Source: Chthonomonas sp. UBA2391
Lineage (GTDB): Bacteria; Armatimonadota; Fimbriimonadia; Fimbriimonadales; Fimbriimonadaceae
Assembly: GCA_002343825.1 (NCBI GenBank)
Contig: DDSL01000049.1
Coordinates: forward strand, 1-34,538
Reading direction: 5' to 3'
DNA length: 34,538 bases
The notes below the pieces were generated by a model. That model searched no databases and was not told the DNA's origin. It was given only the letters and a program-made list of their open reading frames with translations. Of this stretch, positions 15,589 to 23,716 are shown one piece after another. Numbering within the stretch: position 1 is the first letter of the stretch; the number at the start of each line of letters is the position of its first letter. Position numbers and translations under genes: made by a program.

Positions 15589-17696
15589 TGAAAGCGATTC
15601 CATTCTTTAATGCCCACAACTCGCCGGTTGGAGCTTTTTCCACCTTCACCTTCGGACATCTTGGCGCGAGGGGAGGACTTGGCATGGAGCTCGGTGGCCC
15701 CGCCAACCAGAGCCTCTTTATTGGATTCGAAAGCCGCGACTCCCAAAATGTCTATCGACTAGCCCCATTCTACGAAGCTTCCGAAGCGGGGGCCCAGGAT
15801 TTCGAAGTCGAAGAACATGCTCAAGGCCCGCGCAATCCCTTTCAATATCAGGGGATTGCCGAGGGTGAAATCAGCCGGGATCTTCAGCCCAACGTCGACC
15901 GCTGGACCTTTGATGAGCTTGCGGTAACCCTCTATGCGCCAACCCCCGCGCTCCCCCAACCGGACGAGCCCGGTTTTGCCGAAGCGATTCTCCCCGCGGT
16001 GACCCTCGAGATCGAATTCGACAACCGCGGTTGCGATCGGGAAAGGACCTGGGTTTTCGGGTTCGGGCAGTATCTCCCCCAGGCGCTACTCCGACCAATC
16101 GAAGGTGACATGTGGCGCGGAGTGGCCCACGGCCAGAACCTCGCACTGGCCACCGACTCGCCCGGCACCTGGTCGGGGACGTGGTTCACCCTCGACGAGA
16201 TCGTCGACCCAACTCGGGGAACCAATCTGGATGGCATGCTCGGGAACTGCGCGGCGGTGGCCGGTTCGGTCCCGGCCGGAGAGGTTGGCAGGGCTCGGTT
16301 GGTGATGGCCTTCCATCGGGCCGATACGGTGACGACAGGGATCGCCGCTCGATATGCGTATGCCAGGCACTACCCTGATCTAGAGTCGGTGATCGAGGCG
16401 GGATTCCGGCAGTTCAATCAACGAAAGGCCCTTGCGCTCGATCTCAGCCCTAAGCTGGTCGAAGGATTCTCCGAAGACCAAGCGTGGATGGCCGCTCAGG
16501 CGATCCGCAGCTACTACGGTTCGACTGAACTCCTCGAAGCGGTCGAAGACGGTCGGCTGCTTTGGGTTGTAAACGAAGGCGAATATCGGATGATGAACAC
16601 GCTCGATCTCCAGGCCGACATGGTGTTCTGGGAGTTGGAGCGCAATCCTTGGGTCGTCCAGAATGTTCTCGACCAGTTTGCTGATCGCTACAGCTATCGC
16701 GATGAACTTCAAGACGGCGAAGGCCTGCGACCCGGCGGAATCTCCTTCGCTCACGACATGGGAGTGATGAACCAGTTCTCGCCGCCCGGGCGCAGTAGCT
16801 ATGAGCGGGCCGGACTCACCGGGTGCTTCAGCTACATGACCGCCGAGCAGTTGGTCAACTGGACCTGTGTCGCCTGGATGCTCTCCGTTACTCCAGGTTA
16901 CGAAGACTGGCTCCAGCGACGGCGACCGATCCTGTTGGAGTGCCTCGAAAGCCTGATCCGGAGAGATCTGGACGAGCGAACCGGAACCATCCAGTTCGAT
17001 TCGAGCCGGTGCGAGGGCGGCGAAGAGATCACCACCTACGACAGCCTCGACGCGTCATTAGGAGCCGCCCGAGGGAGCACCTATTTGGCGGGCAAGACCT
17101 GGGCCGCCTATCTTGGCCTCGAGCAGATGCTCACCCAGTGTGGTGAACCCGAGAAGGCGGCAGTCGCTCGCGAGCAAGCAGATCGCGCAGTGCAGACTCT
17201 CTTGTCGAGCCGACTTCCGGATGGGACCCTGCCAGCTGTGCTCGATGGCCGGGTGGATAGCAAAATCATTCCCGTGATCGAAGGGCTCGGGTTCCCGCTC
17301 TATGCCGACCCCGGCGGAGATTGGCGCACTCGGCCGGGGGTCCCCGAGTGGCTCCAAGCGATGAAGCACCATCTCGACCTCGTTTTGCGGCCCGGCGTCT
17401 GCCTCTTCGAGGATGGCGGATGGAAGCTCAGCAGCACGAGCAACAATAGCTGGCTCAGCAAGATCTACCTCTGTCAGTGGATCGCCCGAGAGATCTTTGG
17501 GCGGACCGACGCGCAGGCCGACAAGGCCCATCGGGAATGGCTGGAGCGGAGCGGCTACTTTGCTTGGAGCGACCAGATGGTCTCCGGAGAAGCCAAAGGA
17601 AGCAAGTACTACCCCCGCGGGGTGACCTGCTCACTTTGGCGCCGGCAAACGGGGTTCGTCATGCCAACACCCGTCGGCGGCATAATGAACGGGTGA
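15588..17696 (+). CDS. GH52 beta-xylosidase
   Basis: A 702-residue cytoplasmic enzyme that matches GH52 along its whole length, as I recall the Geobacillus beta-xylosidases. It opens with FFNAHNSPVGAFSTFTFG. WVVNEGEYRMMNT at 326-338 contains the nucleophile Glu (E330/E332), and ITTYDSLDASLG has D485 in the acid/base position. STSNNSWLSKIYLCQW and GSKYYPRGVT lie near the end. GH52 is a small family whose characterised members release xylose from the non-reducing end of xylo-oligosaccharides. The absence of a signal peptide fits intracellular breakdown of imported oligosaccharides. ATG 15588 is fixed by the TAATG overlap with the MalG gene. The stop overlaps the M24 peptidase start (GTGA). Confidence 0.95.
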   Translation: MKAIPFFNAHNSPVGAFSTFTFGHLGARGGLGMELGGPANQSLFIGFESRDSQNVYRLAPFYEASEAGAQDFEVEEHAQGPRNPFQYQGIAEGEISRDLQPNVDRWTFDELAVTLYAPTPALPQPDEPGFAEAILPAVTLEIEFDNRGCDRERTWVFGFGQYLPQALLRPIEGDMWRGVAHGQNLALATDSPGTWSGTWFTLDEIVDPTRGTNLDGMLGNCAAVAGSVPAGEVGRARLVMAFHRADTVTTGIAARYAYARHYPDLESVIEAGFRQFNQRKALALDLSPKLVEGFSEDQAWMAAQAIRSYYGSTELLEAVEDGRLLWVVNEGEYRMMNTLDLQADMVFWELERNPWVVQNVLDQFADRYSYRDELQDGEGLRPGGISFAHDMGVMNQFSPPGRSSYERAGLTGCFSYMTAEQLVNWTCVAWMLSVTPGYEDWLQRRRPILLECLESLIRRDLDERTGTIQFDSSRCEGGEEITTYDSLDASLGAARGSTYLAGKTWAAYLGLEQMLTQCGEPEKAAVAREQADRAVQTLLSSRLPDGTLPAVLDGRVDSKIIPVIEGLGFPLYADPGGDWRTRPGVPEWLQAMKHHLDLVLRPGVCLFEDGGWKLSSTSNNSWLSKIYLCQWIAREIFGRTDAQADKAHREWLERSGYFAWSDQMVSGEAKGSKYYPRGVTCSLWRRQTGFVMPTPVGGIMNG

Positions 17697-18799
17697 TCGC
17701 CCCCAGCCAACAAGATCGAATCGCGCGACTGGCGGAGTCCATGCAAGACCGGAGCATGGATGCGCTCCTCGCGTTTACACCCCGCACGATGGGCTACCTC
17801 CATGGGTTCTTTGAAGATGCCCATGAACGGCTCATGTTGATGGCGATCCGGGATACCGGTGAAGTGCGACTCCTGGCCCCCGCCCTTTCGGAGCAGCAAG
17901 CACTCCGGGCCGGCTTCTCCGATGTTCGGGTCTGGCGAGATGGTGAGGATCCGACTCAACTGATCCGCGATTTGGCCCAAGACTGGAACCTGCGGTCGGC
18001 CATGATCGGGGTCGATAATCGCATGCCAGCCAACGTTCTTCTCAGTTGCCAGGAGGTTTTGCCCGCCGCGCTCTTCAAGCCGGCCGGCGAGATCCTCGCT
18101 GGGCTGAAGCGCGTGAAGGATGCAAGCGAAATCGAGGCAATGCGAACGGCCGGACGGATCGCCGATGAAGCCTTCCGCCAAATCTGCACCGAGGTCCGCC
18201 CCGGGATGACCGAGCGAGAGATCGCCGCGAAGCTGGACAGTCTCATGCGAGAACAGGGCGGAAAGCCGACCTTTGCCATCGTCGCCACGGGGCCGGGTTC
18301 TGCCGAGCCCCACCACCTTTCGGAGGACATCGCCGTCGAACCCGGACAGGTCCTGTTGATGGACTTCGGCTGCGAAGTTGACCACTACCAAAGCGACATC
18401 ACCCGCGTGGTCCATCTCGGCCCGGCAAGCGAGAAAGTGAAGTTGATCTATCGCCTTGTGTGGGACGCCCACCAGGCCGCGAGAAGCCTGATTCGGCCCG
18501 GTATCGCCTGCGAAGCCCTTGATCAAGCGGCCCGAAAGGTGATCGCCGACGCGGGCTACGGAGAATTCTTCATGCACCGACTAGGCCACGGAATCGGGAT
18601 GGATGGCCATGAAGATCCCTACATCGTAGAGGGCAACAAGCTCCCCCTCGAACCCGGTCACTGCTTCAGCATCGAGCCTGGCGTCTATCTCCCTGGCGAA
18701 TTTGGGGTCCGAATAGAAAACATCGTGGCCGCCACGATGGACGGCCACGACTCCCTGAACGAAGAGCCCGCAAGCGAGATCATCGAACTCAACGTTTAA
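17693..18799 (+). CDS. M24B Xaa-Pro-type aminopeptidase
   Basis: A 368-residue cytoplasmic metallopeptidase with an N-terminal creatinase-type domain (about 1-130) and a C-terminal pita-bread fold. All five metal ligands of the family are present: D224 and D235 (MDFGCEVDHYQSDIT), H299 (GHGIG), E328 (SIEPGVY) and E342 (RIENIV). It should therefore be active, removing N-terminal residues before proline. GTG 17693 overlaps the GH52 stop. It is the last gene of the xylan operon. A peptidase there has no obvious biochemical link to xylan; it may simply be carried along, or may recycle peptides released from plant cell-wall proteins. It ends 11 bases from the stop of the convergent PEP-CTERM gene. 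Confidence 0.93.
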   Translation: MIAPSQQDRIARLAESMQDRSMDALLAFTPRTMGYLHGFFEDAHERLMLMAIRDTGEVRLLAPALSEQQALRAGFSDVRVWRDGEDPTQLIRDLAQDWNLRSAMIGVDNRMPANVLLSCQEVLPAALFKPAGEILAGLKRVKDASEIEAMRTAGRIADEAFRQICTEVRPGMTEREIAAKLDSLMREQGGKPTFAIVATGPGSAEPHHLSEDIAVEPGQVLLMDFGCEVDHYQSDITRVVHLGPASEKVKLIYRLVWDAHQAARSLIRPGIACEALDQAARKVIADAGYGEFFMHRLGHGIGMDGHEDPYIVEGNKLPLEPGHCFSIEPGVYLPGEFGVRIENIVAATMDGHDSLNEEPASEIIELNV

Positions 18800-18810
18800 G
18801 GATTTCGGTC

Positions 18811-19545
18811 TTAGTTGGACTTGCGTCGCCGGGCCGCAACCGCAGCGATTCCGACTCCGAGGGTCACCATCGTGATCGGTTCGGGGACGGGAGGAATGTC
18901 GTCCCCGCCACCGCGTCGGTTGCCGATGAAGGCTGCGCCGATCGGCAGGAGGAGCAATCCGCCCAGGTTGTTGCCGCGAGAGTTCACCTCTGGGGCCACT
19001 TCCGGAACGAGGTCCACCATCGGAACATCGGGCTCCAGGCTAGAAACGAAGATCGGGCCATCGGCATTCACGGCTTGGGCCGGGGTCATGGCGACCATTT
19101 CGTCGCTGGCCACACCGATCACATTCGCCGCGACCTTACCGGCATCGGCGACTTCTCGGGGTCCGCGGTTCATCGGGTTTCCGCAAATCCACATCATGAC
19201 CGGCTGTCCAGTAAAGTCCACCCACACTCGGGTACCGGCCTTGAGGTTCTGGGCTCGGGCTCGCAAAACGCCACTGGCCGCCGGAACGTTGTAGACGCTA
19301 TAGAGTCCACCCTTTTCCAGTCGGGTGAGGCGGAGACCGCGAACGTACTCAATGACTTCGCGTTGGGTCATTCCGTAGTGGCGCTCGAATCGATCACTCA
19401 CCTGCGGATACTTCCGGAGCTGGCTGACAAACTCCTCGGTGGAGTTCGCCGATCGAACCAGAAAGCTATTCGGCGGCATTTGTGCAGCGTTGGCCTGGAG
19501 GCACACTACCGCTGCAAACGGAAGAATCCATACTCGCTTGTTCAT
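18811..19545 (-). CDS. PEP-CTERM sorting-domain protein
   Basis: A 244-residue exported protein. The signal peptide MNKRVWILPFAAVVCLQANA starts at ATG 19545, with GAGAGGA upstream; the frame stays open to 19692 but that extension is intergenic. The C-terminus is a clear PEP-CTERM signal: PVPEP, a hydrophobic helix (ITMVTLGVGIAAVAA) and RRRKSN. An exosortase, not in this window, would recognise and process it for surface delivery. The middle part (SDRFERHYGMTQREVIEYV, VWVDFTGQPVMMWICGNPM) belongs to no family I can name and has two cysteines at most. A second hydrophobic run (GGLLLLPIGAAFIG) precedes the sorting signal. It follows RNase III after 162 bases and probably has its own promoter. 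Confidence 0.88.
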   Translation of the reverse strand: MNKRVWILPFAAVVCLQANAAQMPPNSFLVRSANSTEEFVSQLRKYPQVSDRFERHYGMTQREVIEYVRGLRLTRLEKGGLYSVYNVPAASGVLRARAQNLKAGTRVWVDFTGQPVMMWICGNPMNRGPREVADAGKVAANVIGVASDEMVAMTPAQAVNADGPIFVSSLEPDVPMVDLVPEVAPEVNSRGNNLGGLLLLPIGAAFIGNRRGGGDDIPPVPEPITMVTLGVGIAAVAARRRKSN

Positions 19546-19570
19546 TTTTGTTCCTCTCCCAAAGGGAAAA

Positions 19571-19589
19571 CTAAGACACCTTAGTGTCT
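19571..19589. promoter_or_regulatory. Overlapping inverted repeats ahead of the PEP-CTERM gene
   Basis: Two overlapping small palindromes are visible 25-45 bases upstream of the start codon: CTAAG-ACAC-CTTAG (19571-19584) and AGACAC-CTTA-GTGTCT (19574-19589). Because they share bases they could form alternative hairpins in the leader, or act as an operator. A TAAAAT that could serve as -10 lies just upstream on the minus strand (19599-19594). The role is unknown. Confidence 0.35.
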
Positions 19590-19694
19590 CCAATTTTAAG
19601 GCCAAATGCAAGAGGTTCCAGGTAGAAAAACTAGGTAAATCCTCAAGACTCTGGCAATTTTGGCCGGGGTACAGGTGCCCCCTGTCCATCATAT

Positions 19695-19708
19695 AGACTA
19701 CAAAGTCT
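19695..19708 (-). terminator. Small hairpin directly after the RNase III stop
   Basis: On the minus strand AGACT-TTGT-AGTCT follows immediately on the TGA stop of the RNase III gene (its first base is the last base of the stop codon). The stem is only 5 bp and there is no T-tract. A second G/C-rich palindrome (GGGG...CCCC) follows about 20 bases on. It could be a weak terminator or transcript-end stabiliser. Confidence 0.25.
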
Positions 19709-20379
19709 CAGCGCCGGTTCCGTTCGATGATTTCGAGGGCGTTGAGGGCGGCGCTTTGCTCGGCTTCTTTCTTGCTTCGTCCGAGGCCTTCGCCCATGAC
19801 TTCGCTATCAAAAAGAACCTGGACTTTGAACCGCTTCTCGGGCCCGTAACCCGATTCTCCGGCCAAACGATAGGCCGGAGTCATTCGCCAGATCGACTGC
19901 GCGACTTCTTGCAATCGCGACTTGTGGTCGTTCGGGCTCACGTCTCCTCCGCTGACCTGCTTCAGATAGGGGTGCAATTGCTCCAGAACAAACCATCGCG
20001 CCTTTTCGAGACCACTCTCAAGGTAGATCCCGCCCAGAACGGCCTCCACCACGTCGGCGAGAATCGAGGGCCGCTGGCGTCCACCGGTCGCCTCTTCGCT
20101 GGCGCTCAGTTCCATATAGGCATCGAGCCCCAAGCGCAGCGCCGTCTCGGCCAGGGGGCCTTCTTGCACAACGCTGGCCTTGGCCTTGCTCATCATGCCC
20201 TGGTCCCAATCGGGGTGCTGTTCATAGAGGTACTGCGCTACGATCAGGCCGAGCACGCTATCCCCAAAGAATTCAAGCCGCTCATAACTATCGGCCACCG
20301 GATCCTTCGCCGCGCTCCGGTGGCGCATGGCCAGCCGGAAGACCTCTTCGTCCTTAAGGGGGATGTTCTTGGGAATCAT
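19708..20379 (-). CDS. rnc: Ribonuclease III
   Basis: A 223-residue double-strand-specific endoribonuclease. The catalytic domain carries the family signature ERLEFFGDSVLG at residues 33-44 (metal-ligand D40 and E36) and SILADVVEAVLGGIYLE at 105-121 (D109, E112). Residues about 150-220 are a double-stranded-RNA-binding domain (DHKSRLQEVAQ to GRSKKEAEQSAALNAL). It processes rRNA precursors and structured mRNAs. The ATG overlaps the stop of the upstream aminotransferase (ATGA at 20379-20376), so the two are translationally coupled. The length and residues are all normal for a working enzyme. Confidence 0.96.
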   Translation of the reverse strand: MIPKNIPLKDEEVFRLAMRHRSAAKDPVADSYERLEFFGDSVLGLIVAQYLYEQHPDWDQGMMSKAKASVVQEGPLAETALRLGLDAYMELSASEEATGGRQRPSILADVVEAVLGGIYLESGLEKARWFVLEQLHPYLKQVSGGDVSPNDHKSRLQEVAQSIWRMTPAYRLAGESGYGPEKRFKVQVLFDSEVMGEGLGRSKKEAEQSAALNALEIIERNRR

Positions 20380-21566
20380 GGAGCGTTCCGTCGTAAGAAC
20401 TCCGCGATGCGTTCGACGGCCTGGGTGAGCGTCTCCATGCTCACAGCATAACTGAGGCGAAGATGTCCGGGGCCCTCGAAGACGGAGCCCGGTACCAAGG
20501 CGACCAGAGCTTCGTCGAGGAGTTTCTCGGCCAGAGTCAAATCATCGGGGATGGCCTTTGAAAAATAGGCGCTGAAGTCTGGAAAGACGTAGAACGCGCC
20601 GTTCGGAGTCGGGACCTGTAGATCGGGGATCTCGCCGAGCAAACCCAAGACATGGTGACGCCGCGTGTCGAACTCTTGACGCATCGCCTCGACCTCTTGC
20701 TCCTGCATCCTGAAAGCGGCCAGCGCACCGACCTGGGCAAACGAGGTGGGGTTACTGGTCACCTGGTCTTGGAAATTGCTCACCGCCTGGGCGACGGGCT
20801 TCGGCACGATCAGGTAGCCGATGCGCCACCCGGTCATCGCGTAGGTCTTGCTGCAACCGTTGATGTAGATCATTTGGTCGGCAATCTTCGACCCGAGCTG
20901 AGCAAAGCTGGCATGCTCGCCCTGGTAAACCAGGCGGTCGTAGATCTCATCACTCAGAATCCAAAATCCGTGCCGGTCGGCAAGCTGGGCGATGGTTTCC
21001 AAGGTTTCTAGCGGCAGGGTAGCACCCGTCGGATTGCTGGGGGTATTCACGATGATCGCCCGGGTTTTGGGAGAAATCGCCGCCTCTAATTGCTCGCGAG
21101 TCGGCACAAAACCCTGGTCGGCATCGGCATGGACCACGACCGGAACGCCCCCCGCCAACAGCACCTGATCTTTGTAGGTCATCCAATAGGGCGCGATCAG
21201 AATGACCTCGTCCCCCGGATCCACCAAGACCGTCAGGGCGTTGAAAACCGAATGCTTGGCCCCGCAACTCACGACGACCTGCGACGGCCCGACCTGTTGG
21301 CCGAACCTCTGGTTGTAGTTCCCGGCGATTTGCTCTCGAAGTTCGGGGATGCCCGCGCTCGGGGTGTACTTCGTTCGCCCCGACTCAATCGCCTTGATCG
21401 CCGCTTCGCAGATTTCCGATGGCGTGTTGAAGTCCGGCTCTCCGACGCTGAGCGAGAGGACTGGTTTGCCGTCAGCCTTCATTGCCGCCGCTTTCGCGGT
21501 GATCCCGAGGGTCGGGGAGGGCTTCAAAAGTTGGGTTCTTTGGGCAAGGGTCCGGGTCATCGACAC
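20376..21566 (-). CDS. PLP-dependent class I aminotransferase, aspartate aminotransferase-like
   Basis: A 396-residue fold-type I enzyme of the aspartate aminotransferase Ib group. It has LSLSVGEPDFNTP near 37-49, NTPSNPTG at 174-181 (with the PLP-contact Asn), SDEIYD at 205-210 (Asp to the pyridine nitrogen), the Schiff-base lysine K240 in NGCSKTYAMTGWRIGY, and the substrate-carboxylate Arg in the same segment or near the C-terminus. It probably transfers amino groups between aspartate or a related amino acid and 2-oxoglutarate. Two starts are possible: GTG 21566, with AGG 11 bases upstream, and ATG 21560; the former is listed for its better spacing. It is divergent from the FecCD permease and coupled to RNase III downstream. 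Confidence 0.92.
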   Translation of the reverse strand: MSMTRTLAQRTQLLKPSPTLGITAKAAAMKADGKPVLSLSVGEPDFNTPSEICEAAIKAIESGRTKYTPSAGIPELREQIAGNYNQRFGQQVGPSQVVVSCGAKHSVFNALTVLVDPGDEVILIAPYWMTYKDQVLLAGGVPVVVHADADQGFVPTREQLEAAISPKTRAIIVNTPSNPTGATLPLETLETIAQLADRHGFWILSDEIYDRLVYQGEHASFAQLGSKIADQMIYINGCSKTYAMTGWRIGYLIVPKPVAQAVSNFQDQVTSNPTSFAQVGALAAFRMQEQEVEAMRQEFDTRRHHVLGLLGEIPDLQVPTPNGAFYVFPDFSAYFSKAIPDDLTLAEKLLDEALVALVPGSVFEGPGHLRLSYAVSMETLTQAVERIAEFLRRNAP

Positions 21567-21615
21567 GTGGAAGTCTACCTGTCGCCCATAATCGGGGCCA
21601 GTTTCTTCTAATTTG

Positions 21616-22593
21616 ATGCAATCTTCTTCTCTTCGAACGCTTCTCGCGATTTCGGCTGGATTCCTGGCCGCGCTAACCCTGTACCTTTTGGTGAGTGGTC
21701 AAGTGTGGCTAGCCCCCGGCGAGGTCCTGCGGGAGCTGTTCGCCGGTCCCGGCCAGGGAGGCATCATCTGGACTCTACGGATCCCTCGGGCCCTGGCTGC
21801 CATCTTGATCGGGGGAACACTGGGAGTCTCCGGATTGCTGTTCCAAGCCCTTTTTCGCAATCCTCTCGCCGAGCCCTACGTGGTTGGGGTAAGTAGCGGA
21901 GCGGCGGCGGGGGGAGCGCTGATGCTGATCCTGGCCGGCACTGGCGTGGCGGTGGTGCTCGGCGCGCTCTTTGGCGGGTGGGTGGCCTTGGCCTTGGTCT
22001 TGGCCATTGGAGCCAAGGCCAGCGGAAGCCGTCTGGGACCCGTTACGGTGCTGCTTGCGGGGGTCATCGTGGGAGCGATGCTGAGCGGGATCACGTCGGC
22101 ACTCCTGGTGCTCTCAGGGCAAGATTCCAGCCGAATTCTCGCCTGGATGCTGGGTTCCCTCAGCTCGGTTCAGTTGGTCTCAAACGCTTGGATCGCGCTT
22201 GGGCTCTTGCTGGTCGCGGGTTGGGCCTGGCTCCACGCGCCCGATCTCAATGCCATGGCGATGGGTCCCGAAGCGGCTCAACAGGTCGGGGTCGATGTCC
22301 GCCGACTCACTCAGGGCACCTTGTTCTTGGCCGGGGGCTTGGTCTCGCTCACGGTTGGCTTTGCGGGGATCATCGGTTTCGTGGGATTGCTCGCTCCCCA
22401 TCTTGCCCGCCGCGTCGCCGGTCCAGACCTTCGCCGGGCTTGGTGGATCGCCGGAATTCTAGGGGCCGTGCTTCTGCTGGCCGCCGATGCAGTGGCCTCG
22501 CGGGTGATTCGTTCGGCTGAGCTCCCGGTGAGCGCGGTGACCGCAGTCCTAGGTGCTCCCGCCCTGTTGGTTCTATTTCGCAGGATTACTTAA
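21616..22593 (+). CDS. FecCD/BtuC-type ABC permease (iron-siderophore or cobalamin)
   Basis: A 325-residue integral membrane protein with about ten hydrophobic segments. It carries the family's conserved stretch LRIPRALAAILIGGTLG followed by GLLFQALFRNPLAEPYVVG (about residues 54-92), and GFVGLLAPHLARRVAG near 255-270, which contacts the ATPase. It would form the channel for Fe-siderophore, haem or vitamin B12 uptake. ATG 21616 is listed; a TTG lies one codon earlier at 21613, and no clear ribosome-binding site is seen for either. Neither a binding protein nor an ATPase gene is next to it, so partners must be elsewhere. Its stop overlaps the RodA stop tail-to-tail by 8 bases. Confidence 0.92.
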   Translation: MQSSSLRTLLAISAGFLAALTLYLLVSGQVWLAPGEVLRELFAGPGQGGIIWTLRIPRALAAILIGGTLGVSGLLFQALFRNPLAEPYVVGVSSGAAAGGALMLILAGTGVAVVLGALFGGWVALALVLAIGAKASGSRLGPVTVLLAGVIVGAMLSGITSALLVLSGQDSSRILAWMLGSLSSVQLVSNAWIALGLLLVAGWAWLHAPDLNAMAMGPEAAQQVGVDVRRLTQGTLFLAGGLVSLTVGFAGIIGFVGLLAPHLARRVAGPDLRRAWWIAGILGAVLLLAADAVASRVIRSAELPVSAVTAVLGAPALLVLFRRIT

Positions 22594-23716
22594 AGATGTT
22601 CTCTTGATCCTGGCGGTAGATGCTCTGGACCAGGGCAATGCACATCATGCAGAGCCACAGAGCCGTCCCGCCATAGCTCAGAAAAGGTAGCCAAAGGCCC
22701 GCCACGGGGAGGATCTGGAGGTTCATCCCTAGGTTGATAAACGTATGGAAGGCCAACACGGCAAGGACTCCCGCCGCCGCCATCCGACCAAACGAACTTC
22801 CCGAAAGGGCCGAGACCATCCAAATCCGGAAGTAGAGAAGCCCAAAAAGACCGAGAACCATCGTGCAGACAACCAGGCCGCCTTCTTCCCCGATCACGCT
22901 GAAGATGAAGTCATTGTGCTGCTCGGGGACCCGAGTCTTTTGTTCGCCCTTGAGGTACCCCGTACCGAAGACGCCACCCTTGCCAAAGGCCATCGCGGCT
23001 TGATGCTGCTGAAAGTCTGCCCCCATCAGGTCGGTCTTCGTCATCGCTCTCAGTCGGTCTTCCTGATAACCTCGGAGTTCGACAACCCCAGCCAGGTTGA
23101 GCGCGACCAGACAGGCAAAGAGCCCCACGACGGTGAACCAGATATGGCGAGCCTGGGCTCCAGAGGCGATCGTCACGGCAAACCAGATCACACAGACCAC
23201 CATCACCGAGCTCAGGTGCGGTTGAGCTTTCAGCAACAGCAAACTTGGTACGACGTGCAGAAATCCAACGGCAGGAGTCCACCACTGGTTCATGAGCTCC
23301 CGCCGATTGGCATAGAACGTGGCCAGCGTGACGATGATGAGGAGCTTTGTCAGCTCACTCGGCTGAAATTCAAGCGCCCCAAAACTGATCCACCGTTGGG
23401 CTCCCTTGCGAGTTTCACCGGCAAACAGCACCAATCCGAGGAGCACCAAGTTGGCGATGTAAAGAAGGTTCGAGGCCTTCTTCCACATGTCCTGGGTGAC
23501 CTTCCAGACGATCGCTGCCGGAATCAGACCGATGAACAGGTTGGTGACCTGCTTCTTAAAGATTGCCGCGCCACTCTGGTTGACCGTCGAGCTATAGATG
23601 GCCATCAACCCCACCACGAGAAGGGCGACGGCCGCAACCAACAGCCATGGATCGGCGCTCATCCCGGAACGGGCAGAATCTTGTCGCTGGGTCCTGAGTC
23701 CCGAGACCCCCATCAT
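22586..23716 (-). CDS. rodA: RodA/FtsW-family SEDS peptidoglycan glycosyltransferase
   Basis: A 376-residue polytopic membrane protein of the SEDS family. It has GAQRWISFGALEFQPSELTKL (the family's QRW and QPSE motifs), KGEQKTRVPEQHNDFIFSVIGEE (the long extracytoplasmic loop with the catalytic Asp in NDFIF), and LPFLSYGGTALW near the C-terminus. The length and motifs favour RodA, the elongation enzyme that polymerises lipid II with a partner PBP2, over FtsW. ATG 23716 is chosen because it overlaps the preceding stop (ATGA); the frame runs further upstream only through that gene. It is the last gene of the SecD-like/lipoprotein operon. No mreBCD or PBP2 gene lies in the window, so it is separated from the usual rod-shape cluster here. 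Confidence 0.9.
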   Translation of the reverse strand: MMGVSGLRTQRQDSARSGMSADPWLLVAAVALLVVGLMAIYSSTVNQSGAAIFKKQVTNLFIGLIPAAIVWKVTQDMWKKASNLLYIANLVLLGLVLFAGETRKGAQRWISFGALEFQPSELTKLLIIVTLATFYANRRELMNQWWTPAVGFLHVVPSLLLLKAQPHLSSVMVVCVIWFAVTIASGAQARHIWFTVVGLFACLVALNLAGVVELRGYQEDRLRAMTKTDLMGADFQQHQAAMAFGKGGVFGTGYLKGEQKTRVPEQHNDFIFSVIGEEGGLVVCTMVLGLFGLLYFRIWMVSALSGSSFGRMAAAGVLAVLAFHTFINLGMNLQILPVAGLWLPFLSYGGTALWLCMMCIALVQSIYRQDQENIFK

